From Elusimicrobia bacterium GWD2_63_28 (GTDB taxonomy: Bacteria; Elusimicrobiota; Elusimicrobia; Elusimicrobiales; UBA9959), in the NCBI GenBank assembly GCA_001799895.1, contig MGUI01000035.1, positions 1 through 64,000 on the forward strand: DNA of 64,000 nucleotides, given 5' to 3'. Each line of letters begins with the position of its first letter. Positions within the stretch are counted from its first letter, which is position 1. The notes under the pieces were generated by a model. The model did not search any database. It saw nothing but the letters and a program-made list of their open reading frames with translations, and was not told where the DNA came from. Below are positions 24,044-32,808 of the stretch, piece by piece. The position numbers and the translations under genes are program-made.

Positions 24044-24561
24044 ATTCCATCCCCTCGTTGCAGCATATCCCGGAGTAGTCTTCGCGCCCGGAACAGCCTG
24101 CCGGACACGCTTCCTACCGGCCAGCCGAGTATTTCCGCTGCTTGTACGTAGTCATGGCCCTCCACATCCACCAAGACTACGCAGGCGCGCAGCTCCGGCG
24201 GCAGGGTGTTAAGGGCCGACGCAAGCTTATCTCTGAGCTCGGCAGCTTCGGAGAGTTTCTCAGGAGACTCGCCATTCCCGGCCTCCGGCCCCTGGAACGA
24301 AGACTCATCCCCCTGCAAAGTCTCAAGTGGGACCTCCCGCCTGCGGCTCTGCGCGCGGCGGCTGTTCAGATAGACGCGGAACAGCATACGGTGGAGCCAG
24401 CCGCCAAAATCAAAAGTCTCATCGTAAAGCTCCGCTTTCTCAATAACCCGCACAAAAGTTTCCTGCACCAGATCGCAGGCGTCGGTCTGATTCCCGGTCA
24501 GGCGGTAGGCGGCGACATATGCCTTGCCGCTGTACGCTTCAATTAAGCTGTTTATATCCAC
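24040..24561 (-). CDS. ECF-type RNA polymerase sigma factor
   Basis: A 173-residue sigma factor with region 2 (about 5-70; AYRLTGNQTDACDLVQETFVRV, with the core-binding DLVQETF pattern) and region 4 (about 112-165; LPPELRACVVLVDVEGHDYVQAAEILGWPVGSVSGRLFRAR). No extracytoplasmic sensor is attached. It heads an operon with its anti-sigma factor, the O-antigen-ligase-like fusion and a small membrane protein, so it probably controls an envelope-glycan response, including its own operon. Confidence 0.94.
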   Translation of the reverse strand: MDINSLIEAYSGKAYVAAYRLTGNQTDACDLVQETFVRVIEKAELYDETFDFGGWLHRMLFRVYLNSRRAQSRRREVPLETLQGDESSFQGPEAGNGESPEKLSEAAELRDKLASALNTLPPELRACVVLVDVEGHDYVQAAEILGWPVGSVSGRLFRARRLLRDMLQRGDGI

Positions 24562-25129
24562 TAGATATCCCGTTCGCGGAGAATTACCGCATAGTTGCCC
24601 GCACTATAACTACACCGGCGGCAGTCAAAAAAATACAGCCAATGCCGGACGACTTAAAAAAGATTCTTGAGTTGTTTAATGCTGAAGAACCTATACCTCG
24701 ACATATCCCTTAACTTAACAGGGCTATTTTACAAAACCAGAATTGGCTTTAGCGGCATTATTCCTGGTCGGGTGATTACGCCATATTGGGAACAGTTCAG
24801 GCGGGCCAGGCAGGGGACGGCTTCTCGCGGATAAGATCCGCCTACCGCAGCTCCAGGGGAAAAGCGTAACCTGTTAAGTTACCTCGGGATGTTGCGCAAA
24901 GTAGTTCCGAACGATGTCCAAAAAACGGCGCCACAATTTCAACAGCACAAACCGCCGGCATTCCCGGCGGTTTTGTATTTCTCCCCCAGGCTATCAGTTT
25001 ACGCCCGGGATAACGTAAATCATTAAAAGGTAGAATTAGTTCAGGCCGGAGGCAGGGACGCGGGTTTACAAAGCGAACGGTTAATAAAGCACGAGCTATG
25101 GCTAAAAAGATTTCTACGGGAGACGCCGC
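24562..25129. other. 568-bp gap between divergent sigma and YqaA-like genes
   Basis: No convincing gene. It should contain the promoters of the sigma operon (leftward) and of the YqaA-like gene (rightward). It also holds the right copy of the 170-bp direct repeat with an orphan terminator hairpin (about 24948-24975) that no adjacent gene points into. Confidence 0.6.
24823..24987 (+). repeat. Diverged direct repeat, right copy (partner 18771-18944)
   Basis: It has the same order of blocks as the left copy, including AGTTACCTCGGGATGTTGCG and the AAACCGCCGGC/CCGGCGGTTT hairpin. In the left copy this hairpin ends a gene; here neither flanking gene ends nearby, which marks this copy as displaced or relic sequence. 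Confidence 0.85.
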
Positions 25130-25525
25130 TTGATCGGCGCCGAGGCCAGCCTCCTGGGGCTGCTGGGCGCGAGCTTTCTGGCCTCCACGCTGGTCCCGGT
25201 CAGTTCCGAGGCGGCGCTGTTCGCGGTGCTGAAGCTGGACTCCGCCCTGCTCTGGCCGGCGCTCGGCGTGGCCACGCTGGGCAATACCGCCGGAGGCCTT
25301 ACTACCTACCTCATAGGGCGCTACGCGGGCTCGAAGAAACCGCTGACCCAGCTGGACCGCGTGAAGCGCTACGGAGCCCCGCTGCTGCTGTTCGCATGGC
25401 TGCCAGTAGTGGGCGACGCGTTCTGCCTTGCCGCGGGCTGGGCCAGGCTCAACTGGCTGGCCGTGGCGCTGTTCTCCGCCGCCGGGCGGTTCTTGCGGTA
25501 CTGGGTAGTAGCTCAGATCGGCTAA
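25130..25525 (+). CDS. YqaA-like small membrane protein (VTT/SNARE-associated family)
   Basis: A 131-residue membrane protein with three or four helices and the YqaA/DedA-type hallmarks: ASFLASTLVPVSSEAAL near the start, TLGNTAGGLTTYLIGRYAG, and LPVVGDAFCLAAGWARLNW. Relatives are thought to act as lipid scramblases or membrane homeostasis proteins. Translation probably begins at TTG 25130, with GGGAGA seven bases before it; an in-frame stop at 25103 rules out a far upstream start. A terminator follows directly. Confidence 0.82.
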   Translation: MIGAEASLLGLLGASFLASTLVPVSSEAALFAVLKLDSALLWPALGVATLGNTAGGLTTYLIGRYAGSKKPLTQLDRVKRYGAPLLLFAWLPVVGDAFCLAAGWARLNWLAVALFSAAGRFLRYWVVAQIG

Positions 25526-25526
25526 T

Positions 25527-25560
25527 AAAAACCGCCGGTCACCCGGCGGTTTTCAATTTT
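25527..25560. terminator. Bidirectional terminator between convergent genes
   Basis: AAAACCGCCGG / CCGGCGGTTTT around TCA C, followed by CAATTTTT. It lies 2 bp past the YqaA-like stop and 30 bp from the stop of the convergent OmpA-like gene. Confidence 0.88.
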
Positions 25561-25589
25561 TCCCCGGCCGTTCGCCGGGCATTTACAGC

Positions 25590-26201
25590 TTACTCGGGCG
25601 AGATGAGCTGTATCTCTATGCGCCGGTTGGTTCCCCGTCCCTCAACCGTATCATTATCGGCAATGGGGCGGAATTTACCGTAGCCTACCGCCGAGAGGCG
25701 CGTCGGCTCCACCTTTGCGACATCCTGCAGGTAACGCGCGATTTCAGTCGCGCGCGCGGCGGACAGGCCCCAGTTGCTCGGATATTTGTATTTAAGCTTC
25801 TCGCCGATGGGCACGCTGTCGGTATGTCCCTCGATGCGGATGTCCTTGTCGGCGATCGTATTTAAAAAGGCGCCCACCCTGTCCATCACGTCCCGCGCCT
25901 GAGGGAGCAGTTCCGCCTCGCCGGAATTGAAGAGTATCTTCTCCACCAGGTTGACCGATAAGCGTCCCTTCAGTTCAGACACCCGCGCGTGGCCGGAGTT
26001 GATCTCCGCCCTCAGGCTGGCCTCGATTATCTGGCGGTTCTTTTTGAGCCTGGCCAGTTCCGCGTCGCGGGAGACCTGCAGCACTGTTTTTTCCGCCTCG
26101 CACGATTCGGCGCGCCTGCGATAGTCCGCGGATTTCAACTGGGTAGAACAACTTGCCAGGAAAGGCACCAGCACCAGCAGCATAAGACCATTGATCTTCA
26201 T
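25590..26201 (-). CDS. OmpA/Pal-type lipoprotein
   Basis: A 203-residue lipoprotein. ATG 26201 follows GGAGG at ideal spacing. The signal sequence MKINGLMLLVLVPFLASC ends in a lipobox (LASC). Residues about 30-80 are a charged helical, probably coiled-coil, stretch. The C-terminal ~110 residues form an OmpA-like peptidoglycan-binding domain: LFNSGEAELLPQA, IRIEGHTDSVPI, NWGLSAARATEIARYL, LSAVGYGKFRPIADN and GRGTNRRIEI. It should tether the outer membrane to peptidoglycan, or couple a motor complex to it. Confidence 0.93.
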   Translation of the reverse strand: MKINGLMLLVLVPFLASCSTQLKSADYRRRAESCEAEKTVLQVSRDAELARLKKNRQIIEASLRAEINSGHARVSELKGRLSVNLVEKILFNSGEAELLPQARDVMDRVGAFLNTIADKDIRIEGHTDSVPIGEKLKYKYPSNWGLSAARATEIARYLQDVAKVEPTRLSAVGYGKFRPIADNDTVEGRGTNRRIEIQLISPE

Positions 26202-26467
26202 ATAATCCTCCAATAAATCCGGATAACTTCTTTACCGACTCTTCCGCCCTGTTAATACGATAGCATTCCGCTCCTCCGGCCGATATGCGGAGTTATCCCC
26301 TGGTCCATACGTAGTTTCGGGTCGCTCTGTGATGCTATTGAAGCCGGCGCAAAAAAAGCCCGGCGGGAAAGAATTTCTTGCCGCTTTGGAAGGCAGGCGG
26401 GCCTAAGGCTGGATAAACGGCGTCCAGGCCCTAAGCCTGGAAAAACGGGATGAAGCTCGGTGTCACC

Positions 26468-26935
26468 TTAACTTTGGCTGGCGGCGAGGGCGGCCAGGTA
26501 GGCCGCGAACTCAGGGTCTTCCCCCCGCAGCAGGGCCGGCAGGGCGGCCCTGAAATCGGAACGGCGGCACCAGTCGCGCATGTAGTCCTCCCAGGAGGAC
26601 CAGCGCCGGGCCTGCATCTCCGTCATCTTCTCCTCGTAAAGCAGCAGGTAAGCGCGCTCGAACAGGGAGATGAGCATTTCGAAGATAATGGCCATGCGCT
26701 CCCGCTGCTCCTGGTTCAATTCCCTTACATTGCCGTCGGCGAACAGGTGCAGGTCCGGGTTGGCCAGGGCAATCTTGAGGAACTCCTGGTAATTGTCTGA
26801 AAGCGACTGGTAGACCTCGTCCTCCTCGTTCTCGCGCCCCTTGCGCTGCTCGAACATGAACACCCAGATGGCCACCGGCAGACCGATTACGGTCACCACG
26901 TAGCTCAGCATTTCCCAGGTTTCAAGGTTAAACAT
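26468..26935 (-). CDS. Membrane-anchored hypothetical protein
   Basis: About 155 residues from ATG 26935, which has GAGGAGGG at good distance. One N-terminal helix (about 7-27, WEMLSYVVTVIGLPVAIWVFMF) is followed by a soluble helical domain with NYQEFLKIALANPDLHLF, ERMAIIFEMLISLFERAYLL and WEDYMRDWCRRSDFRAALP. Similar proteins are annotated only as hypothetical, as far as I know. It lies 69 bp downstream of the methyltransferase gene on the same strand and may be co-transcribed. Confidence 0.75.
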   Translation of the reverse strand: MFNLETWEMLSYVVTVIGLPVAIWVFMFEQRKGRENEEDEVYQSLSDNYQEFLKIALANPDLHLFADGNVRELNQEQRERMAIIFEMLISLFERAYLLLYEEKMTEMQARRWSSWEDYMRDWCRRSDFRAALPALLRGEDPEFAAYLAALAASQS

Positions 26936-27004
26936 TGTACCCTCCTCGCACGGCTGGTTCCAGCGAACCCGGCGGCCGCCGGGCGCCGCCGTCAAGAGCG
27001 TTGA

Positions 27005-28021
27005 TCACACTTCGCAGACCGCTATTTTCAGCGGCGGCTTGCCGTCAAAAGACGGGAAGTCGGCGTCCACCGGGACCGGCTCTATATTCTTTATCGGCCG
27101 CCCGGTTTTAATGGCGCAGCGCCGCAGCGCCTCGGTCCAGGCGGCGTAGTCTACGGCGGCCACGTGGTTGGTGGCGATCACGCGCCCGCCCGGTTTTGCG
27201 GCCAGCACGGCGGGCTTGAACATGCTCTGGTAGTCGCCCACCACGTCCACCGCGCTCATGGGGCCTTTAGCCCAGGCCGGCGGGTCCAGAAAAACCAAAT
27301 CAAAAGAACGCGGCTCGAACCGCTGGTAGCGCCGCTTCTGGCCGTAGCGTCCCGCCACGGGCAGGCCCGCCAATTGGCGCACCACCGTCAGGCAGTCTTC
27401 GTTGACCAGTTTAAAAACATTCTCAGGAATACCATTGAGGACGGCGTTCTGCCGGCCTACTTCCAGGCTGGACTGGGCGAAGTCCACATTCCAGACTTCG
27501 CTCGCCCCGCCCGCGGCGGCGCACACGCCGACGCCGCAGGTGTAAGAGAAAAGGTTCAGCACGCTCGCCCCTTTAGAAGCGGCCCGCACCGCCCGCCTGC
27601 CGGCGCGCAGGTCCAGGAAAAGCCAGGGGTCTATGCCGCGGTGCCGGGCCCTGATGGCATACTTCAGGCCGCCCTCGAGGCAGGTAAAGTCCGCCAGCGC
27701 GTCGGGGGCGGGCCGGTGCCACTTGTCGAAAGATTCTACGGCCTTCTTGCCGCGGTGATTGTAGGCGAAAGCGAAAGGCCCCGGCAGCGCGCTCCTCAGG
27801 CAGTCCTGCGCCGCCTGTATCTCCGCCGGGGAGAAGGGTTCGCGGAAAGTCTGCATCAGCACCAGCCCGCCGTAGCGGTCAACCGTCAGCCCCGGGAGGC
27901 CTTCGGCTATGCCGTTAAAGAGCCTGCAGCAGTCCGTTCCCTCTGCGGCAAGCGCGGCCAGCAGCGGAGCGCGTCTTTCAAGCGCTTTCTGCAGCAATTG
28001 GGCAAAATTATCGGTCAGCAT
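27005..28021 (-). CDS. Class I SAM-dependent rRNA (cytosine) methyltransferase, RlmI-like
   Basis: A 338-residue protein with the RlmI/YccW layout minus a clear PUA domain. The N-terminal part has RLFNGIAEGLPGLTVDRYGGLVLMQ, and the Rossmann methyltransferase domain has VLNLFSYTCGVGVCAAAGGA (SAM motif I), NVDFAQSSLE, the catalytic-type motif LDPPAWAKG and a C-terminal GGRVIATNH. Members methylate cytosine C5 in 23S rRNA; the exact site cannot be predicted. The Cys of the SYTCG motif is conserved in the family. Confidence 0.87.
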   Translation of the reverse strand: MLTDNFAQLLQKALERRAPLLAALAAEGTDCCRLFNGIAEGLPGLTVDRYGGLVLMQTFREPFSPAEIQAAQDCLRSALPGPFAFAYNHRGKKAVESFDKWHRPAPDALADFTCLEGGLKYAIRARHRGIDPWLFLDLRAGRRAVRAASKGASVLNLFSYTCGVGVCAAAGGASEVWNVDFAQSSLEVGRQNAVLNGIPENVFKLVNEDCLTVVRQLAGLPVAGRYGQKRRYQRFEPRSFDLVFLDPPAWAKGPMSAVDVVGDYQSMFKPAVLAAKPGGRVIATNHVAAVDYAAWTEALRRCAIKTGRPIKNIEPVPVDADFPSFDGKPPLKIAVCEV

Positions 28022-28188
28022 AAGCCATTGTTAGGCTATTCTATCAAACCCGCGGGCGGGCGTTGACTTTTTTGGCATAGTTTCATAAAGTTATCCTCGT
28101 CAGGTAAGGGGTTTGGGTTCAGCTATAAATTAACTCGGCACTAAGCGCGCTGCGCTTGTGTTGTTATTTGTTGCCGAAAAAGGGGCTT

Positions 28189-28983
28189 ATGGAAAACAAG
28201 AACAGCGGAAATAACCTTTTTGTACAGCTGCAGATGCTGGAAAACCAGCTGACGGCGCTGGAAAGAAGCTACGGGGTTACGGAGGCGGACAGGAAGGGCC
28301 GCGCCCCCCTCCCCGGCCAGCCGGCGGCCGCGCCCGGGGCCCCGGCCGGCAATACCGCCGTGCAGGCGCCCAATGCTATAGAGGAGATGCGCCAGCTGCT
28401 GCTGCGCATAAAAGAAGAATCCTCGGCGACGCTGTGCGAGTCGGTCCTGAAGGAGAAGGAAGTCTCCGACATTAAAAAAGAAGTGGACGACGCCAGGGAC
28501 CACATTACCGCGCTTGAGCACAAAATGCAGGAGAAAGAGCAGAGCGCGGCGGCGGAGCGCGCCCCGGGCCCCTTCTCCAACGGCCAGGTAAAGGCCAACC
28601 TCCCGCTTACCGCGCAGGAAGACAGGGCCCACAACGTGCTGGAAGGCGAGCGGCAGGAATTCAGGGCGCATTACGACGCCCTGGAGAAAGACTTTGAGGC
28701 CACCGAAAAGAGGCTGCTCGACGAGATCCGCGACCTGCGGGAAAACGACACGAAGCGGGAGCTGGAGCTGGAAAAGATGAAGACGGAGCTGGAGCTGGCG
28801 CTGGAAAGAAAGCAGGCGGCCGAGTCTAAGGCTTCCTCGCTGACCATAGAGATGATGGAGCTGAACGTCTACAATAAATCGGCGGCCGCGGCCATCCGGG
28901 ATAAGGACCTGGAGATCAGCGACCTGAAAGACGCGCTGGAGAAAGCAAGAGCCGAGGCCCTCAAGAACGGGCACAAGCCTTAA
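28189..28983 (+). CDS. Coiled-coil protein, unknown function
   Basis: About 264 residues from ATG 28189, preceded by AAAGGGG. It has no signal peptide or transmembrane helix. An N-terminal helix (LQMLENQLTALERSYGV) precedes a proline/alanine-rich linker (about 45-65). The rest is highly charged heptad-like sequence from about residue 70 to the end (for example EEMRQLLLRIKEE, KRELELEKMKTELELALERKQ). It probably forms a long parallel coiled coil as a cytoplasmic scaffold or spacer. No family recognised. A terminator follows. Confidence 0.8.
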   Translation: MENKNSGNNLFVQLQMLENQLTALERSYGVTEADRKGRAPLPGQPAAAPGAPAGNTAVQAPNAIEEMRQLLLRIKEESSATLCESVLKEKEVSDIKKEVDDARDHITALEHKMQEKEQSAAAERAPGPFSNGQVKANLPLTAQEDRAHNVLEGERQEFRAHYDALEKDFEATEKRLLDEIRDLRENDTKRELELEKMKTELELALERKQAAESKASSLTIEMMELNVYNKSAAAAIRDKDLEISDLKDALEKARAEALKNGHKP

Positions 28984-29003
28984 AGCCGCCGCCTTACCTG
29001 CCG

Positions 29004-29040
29004 CAAAAAAACCGCCGGGCTGCCCCGGCGGTTTTCATTT
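29004..29040 (+). terminator. Terminator after the coiled-coil gene
   Basis: AAAAAAACCGCCGGG / CCCGGCGGTTTT type hairpin with loop CTGC and a T-rich tail, 21 bp after the stop codon. Confidence 0.9.
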
Positions 29041-29086
29041 AAGCTTTAGCGCGGATAAAATACCGCTATTCAAGTTCCGCGCCGCG

Positions 29087-30121
29087 CTAGAGCCCTAGTT
29101 TCTTTGCCAGGGCGAGCTCGGCCGCGCGGCCGGCGTAGCCCTCGTGCGAAACCGGGGGCGGGGCGGCCAAATGCGCGGAGACCACGGCCGGCAGGTACTC
29201 TCTGGGACTGCGCGCGGTGAAACCCAGCGCCAGCGCGGCCGCGGGGTCGGGCCGCGAGCACCAGCGGCCCCAGTAGGGCGCGCAGGTCTCGGAAACGCCG
29301 GCCGCCGCCAGATCCGCGGCGCTCACCGGCACGAATTTGGGGCTGAGCCCGCCGCACGCGGCGGCCAGCCGGAGAAATTCAAGCAGGGTGCTCTCTCCGG
29401 GCTGTGCCAGGTTCAGCGCGGGCAGCGCCGGCCAGGCCTCCGTTCCGGCCAGGCGCAGCAGCGCCCGGGCCGCGTCATCGGCGTAAACAAAACGAACCAC
29501 CTGCGCGCCGCCGTCGGGCAGCAGCACCGGTCCGCCGTCGCGCATGCGCTCGAGCCAGGCCCACAGGCGCCGTGAGTTGAAGCCGTCCTCCTCTCCCTGC
29601 ACCACCGGCAGGCGCAGCGCCAGGGCGGGCAAGCCCCGCGCCCCCGCCTCCCGGGCCAGGGCGGCCTCGGCGGCGCGCTTGCCCATGCCGTAGCTCCACT
29701 CCCGCCAGTCGCGCGTGCCCTGCGCCGGCTCGGGCATAACGGCGGCGGCCGAGTCGGCCTCGCGGTAAGGCGGGCGCCCCCCTGTGGTCACCAGGTACAC
29801 CTGCCCGCTGGAGATCATGACCAGCCGCCCCGGGGCGAAGCCGGGAACTGAAAGCAGGCGTTCCACGTCGGCCCCGTCGTAAGCCAGGAAATCGGCGGTA
29901 AAGTCGAAGCGCTGCCCGCGCAGGGCCGCGGCCAGCGATCCGGCGTCGCGGCGGTCGGCCTTAAGCAGCCGCAGCCGCCCGTGCGGAGGCAGCTCGCGCA
30001 GGCCGCGGGACAGCACGGTCACTTCGTGGCCGGCGGAAAGGAAAGCCTTGCGCGCGGCCCCGCTCAGCAGGCCGGAGCCGCCGAGCAGCAGGATTTTAAG
30101 GGAGCGGGGCGAGGTTGCCAT
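29087..30121 (-). CDS. NAD-dependent epimerase/reductase (extended SDR fold)
   Basis: A 344-residue extended short-chain dehydrogenase-like protein. The N-terminal Rossmann motif is KILLLGGSGLLSG, a variant of the GxxGxxG cofactor loop. VMISSGQVY and YGMGKRAAE give the catalytic Ser/Tyr-x3-Lys pattern, followed by LRLPVVQGEEDG and VRFVYADDAARALL, which are typical of sugar-nucleotide epimerases and isoflavone-reductase-like enzymes. The substrate is unknown. It begins 5 bp after the stop of the large hybrid kinase, so the two may be expressed together, although their jobs look unrelated. Confidence 0.86.
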   Translation of the reverse strand: MATSPRSLKILLLGGSGLLSGAARKAFLSAGHEVTVLSRGLRELPPHGRLRLLKADRRDAGSLAAALRGQRFDFTADFLAYDGADVERLLSVPGFAPGRLVMISSGQVYLVTTGGRPPYREADSAAAVMPEPAQGTRDWREWSYGMGKRAAEAALAREAGARGLPALALRLPVVQGEEDGFNSRRLWAWLERMRDGGPVLLPDGGAQVVRFVYADDAARALLRLAGTEAWPALPALNLAQPGESTLLEFLRLAAACGGLSPKFVPVSAADLAAAGVSETCAPYWGRWCSRPDPAAALALGFTARSPREYLPAVVSAHLAAPPPVSHEGYAGRAAELALAKKLGL

Positions 30122-30126
30122 AAGCC

Positions 30127-32724
30127 TTAGCCCCAGGGAGGCTCTTTGCCGGTCACTTTCAGCCAGGCCATGTCGCGAAACCGCTCGGGGCTGTGGCCGG
30201 TAGTCAGGGTCAGGTCGGAAAAGCCTTTGCCGCGCAAATCCTGCGCTATAGCCTCGCCTTTAACCCCGGCGCCCAGCTCGGAATCTATGTAGAGCGGCGT
30301 GTCCTTAGGCAGGCCTTCCAGGCCCGCGGCGAACTCTCCGGGGGTTTCGAAGGCGCTGAACTCCACGCCGGCGGCCCTGGCGGCCAGCTGCCAGTTCATC
30401 TGCACCAGCATGTCGTCGTCGAGCAGGACCGCGCGCGCCGCCCCCGCTGGCGCCTTTACCGAGACAGGCACCAGCCCGGCCAGGCCTTTAGGTATTATCC
30501 GGACCTTCAGCCGCCTGGCTTCGTCCAGTATCCGCTTCTCTTCGTGCCGGCTGGTCACCAGTATTACCTTGGCGCCCAGGCCCAGTTCCTGCGCCAGGCT
30601 CAGACCGGTGTCGGCGTGGCCCAGCAGTTCGTAGTCGAAAAGGTAAACCGCTTCCCCGGCCTTGTCCGGGTTGCCGCGGACCCATTTTTTCAGGCGGACC
30701 GGCTCTATGAAATGGATGATGTCGATGTCCCGCTCAGGCGCGCCGGCGGCCTTGAACCGGCCCTGCCAGACATGGTGGATGGTGGAATCGTCGTCGAGCA
30801 CTACCACGGGCCTGCCCGGGACCAGCTCCAGCTTCTGCACGAAATTATCGGGGGCCTCCGCCCGGGGCAGCTTCACGGTGACCGTGGTACCCTTGCCCTG
30901 CTCCGACGCTATCTCGACGCTACCGCCCCAGCCTTCGACGGTGGTCCTGGCGTGGAACAGGCCCAGCCCGTAGCCGCCGGCCTTGCCGTGGGTTTCCCCC
31001 CGCTGGCCGAGCCGGTCGATGAGCTCCGGCGGTATGCCCCTGCCATTGTCGGTTACGGTCAGCAGGATGTGCCCGTTATCGTGCGCCAGGCCCAGCCTGA
31101 CGAAGCCTTTGTCGCTGAGCACCTCCACGGCGTTGTTGACCAGGTTGGAGATTATGCGGCCCAGCTCCACCGGCTGTATCCTGGCGAACAGGCCGTAGGA
31201 CTCTTTGGTCAGCTCGAAATCGATGTGTATGCCCGGCTTGTACTCGAACTGCAGCCGCTTTTCGGTGACCACGGGGTCTATCACGCCGGAAAGCAGGTGC
31301 AGCTCCAGCTGGTCGCCGCCGGCGGGAGCGCCGGCCGCCGGGGCCGCGGGCTGGCGCCGAGTCTTCTCGAGCAGGTTGTTGGCGATGTCGCGTATCCTGT
31401 TGACGGCGTGCCGCACCATGACGCGCTGCTCTTCCGGCAGCTGCGCCATGCTTTTAAGCGCCGCGTCCAGGGCGGCCAGCGGAGAGCGGATGTCATGCGC
31501 GACCTGGGAGGCCATCTGCCCTACGGCGGCGACGCCGGCCACGCGCGTCAGGTCTTCCTGCAGCTTATTGCGCTCCCTGACGGCGAAATCAGTCTTGGAC
31601 GCCGCCAGGTAGATCTGCTCCATGTCGGTCAGCACGATGAACACGAAAGCGAAGAGCACGATGAAGATGCCGAAAGGGATCAGGTTGGCGCCGGAGGCGA
31701 GGTCGACGTAGACCAGGATGTCGTGGGTGAGGGCGCCCACCAGGATGCCTACGCCGAGGGCGCGGCTCAGGTAGTCCGGCAGCTGTTTGCGGTTTACCAG
31801 CGTATGGCCGAGGACCAGCAGCAGGTTGGCGTACACGAAGAACAGCCAGGCGGCGTAGAAGTCCGCCGTGCCCTTCAGCGTGCGGCTCAGGAGTATCCCG
31901 GCCAGGAACAGCGCGGTGCCGGCGGCGTTCACCCGGTTGAGATAGCGGGCGGTGCGCAGGTTGCCGTAAAAATATTTAACGAAGAAATAGAAGAACAGCA
32001 CGCCGACCGTGCAGTTGTATTTGAAGATGGCCGCGTAGTCGCTGATGAAGAAATACAGCACCCGGGAGAGCGACAGCGAGAACATGGCGCCGGTGAGGCA
32101 GGCGAACGAGAAGGTCCGGTAGCTGCTGAAGTTAGGGTGCCGCCTGAACAGGCCGAGTATGAGCACGCTGACGAAGGCGAACAGGATGGACAGCAGCATC
32201 AGCAAATCCGTCTGCAGGTAGTTATGGTACCTGGTCTTTCGCCGTATGTCGTCCCAGCTGCCGATCCCGATGCTGTCGAGCGGGCCGGAGCCGGCCCGGA
32301 AGAATTTATGCACCTTCAGCGTTATGTCGTTCTTCTCGCCGAGCAGGGCCGGCGGCAGGTAGTAGGAGCTGTGCAGCGCGTGCAGGTGCCAGCCGGCGGC
32401 CGGGATACGGCTGGTAAGCCCTATCTTTTTCCCGTCGAGGTAGAACTCGCTCACGTCACCGACCCGGCCGAGGTAAATAGCCGGGTCGCCGAATTCAGAG
32501 TGGTCTTTCTTTACGAGCGTCCAGTTTATGCAGTAGATGCCCGTCTTGCCGACCAGGTGTTTTTTTAATTCGGCCAGGCTGCCTATTTCAGCGCGGCCGG
32601 CGGTTTTTTTCTCGCAGGCGTCCCCTTCCGTCACAAAGAATGTTTTGCCGGCCAGGTCGCCCGCGGCGGCGGGCAGCGCCGGCGGCATTGTAAGAGAAAA
32701 GAAAAGCAGGTATTTAAATGTCAT
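30127..32724 (-). CDS. Membrane hybrid histidine kinase with 7TM-type sensor and two receivers
   Basis: An 865-residue kinase. A signal peptide (about 1-21) and an extracellular beta-rich domain (about 30-175) with GRVGDVSEFYLDGKKIG are followed by seven or so helices (about 185-375), a layout like 7TMR-DISM receptors. The kinase core has SQVAHDIRSPLAALDAALK (phospho-His), IISNLVNNAVEVLSD and GYGLGLFHARTTVEGWGG. Two C-terminal receiver domains follow: one with YLFDYELLG and a late Lys (IIPKGL), and one with LYIDSELGAG. Both keep the acidic cluster and Asp. The ligand is unknown. It is divergent from the M28 peptidase gene. Confidence 0.92.
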   Translation of the reverse strand: MTFKYLLFFSLTMPPALPAAAGDLAGKTFFVTEGDACEKKTAGRAEIGSLAELKKHLVGKTGIYCINWTLVKKDHSEFGDPAIYLGRVGDVSEFYLDGKKIGLTSRIPAAGWHLHALHSSYYLPPALLGEKNDITLKVHKFFRAGSGPLDSIGIGSWDDIRRKTRYHNYLQTDLLMLLSILFAFVSVLILGLFRRHPNFSSYRTFSFACLTGAMFSLSLSRVLYFFISDYAAIFKYNCTVGVLFFYFFVKYFYGNLRTARYLNRVNAAGTALFLAGILLSRTLKGTADFYAAWLFFVYANLLLVLGHTLVNRKQLPDYLSRALGVGILVGALTHDILVYVDLASGANLIPFGIFIVLFAFVFIVLTDMEQIYLAASKTDFAVRERNKLQEDLTRVAGVAAVGQMASQVAHDIRSPLAALDAALKSMAQLPEEQRVMVRHAVNRIRDIANNLLEKTRRQPAAPAAGAPAGGDQLELHLLSGVIDPVVTEKRLQFEYKPGIHIDFELTKESYGLFARIQPVELGRIISNLVNNAVEVLSDKGFVRLGLAHDNGHILLTVTDNGRGIPPELIDRLGQRGETHGKAGGYGLGLFHARTTVEGWGGSVEIASEQGKGTTVTVKLPRAEAPDNFVQKLELVPGRPVVVLDDDSTIHHVWQGRFKAAGAPERDIDIIHFIEPVRLKKWVRGNPDKAGEAVYLFDYELLGHADTGLSLAQELGLGAKVILVTSRHEEKRILDEARRLKVRIIPKGLAGLVPVSVKAPAGAARAVLLDDDMLVQMNWQLAARAAGVEFSAFETPGEFAAGLEGLPKDTPLYIDSELGAGVKGEAIAQDLRGKGFSDLTLTTGHSPERFRDMAWLKVTGKEPPWG

Positions 32725-32794
32725 TCAGTGGTTCCGGGCTGATATTCCTAATGCTAATAATAACAAAAAGCGGCCGTTTTTTGAGTTTTTCCGC

Positions 32795-32800
32795 TATAAT
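32795..32800 (+). promoter_or_regulatory. -10 box of the M28 peptidase gene, near-leaderless
   Basis: TATAAT is followed by eight bases (AAGGCCAT) and then the ATG at 32809. A convincing -35 at 17 bp is not seen. The AAGG could be a poor ribosome site but would be too close to the likely transcription start. Confidence 0.5.
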
Positions 32801-32808
32801 AAGGCCAT

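Noticed and set aside
13256-25129. Prophage or transposon
   Set aside because: The region looks accessory, but I found no integrase, transposase, phage structural gene or terminal inverted repeats.
28141-28974. Minus-strand 277-codon frame opposite the coiled-coil gene
   Set aside because: The plus frame has a ribosome site, a coherent coiled coil and a terminator; the minus frame has no such support.
30193-32568. 791-codon plus-strand open frame opposite the hybrid kinase
   Set aside because: Shadow of a gene with HisKA, HATPase and receiver motifs.
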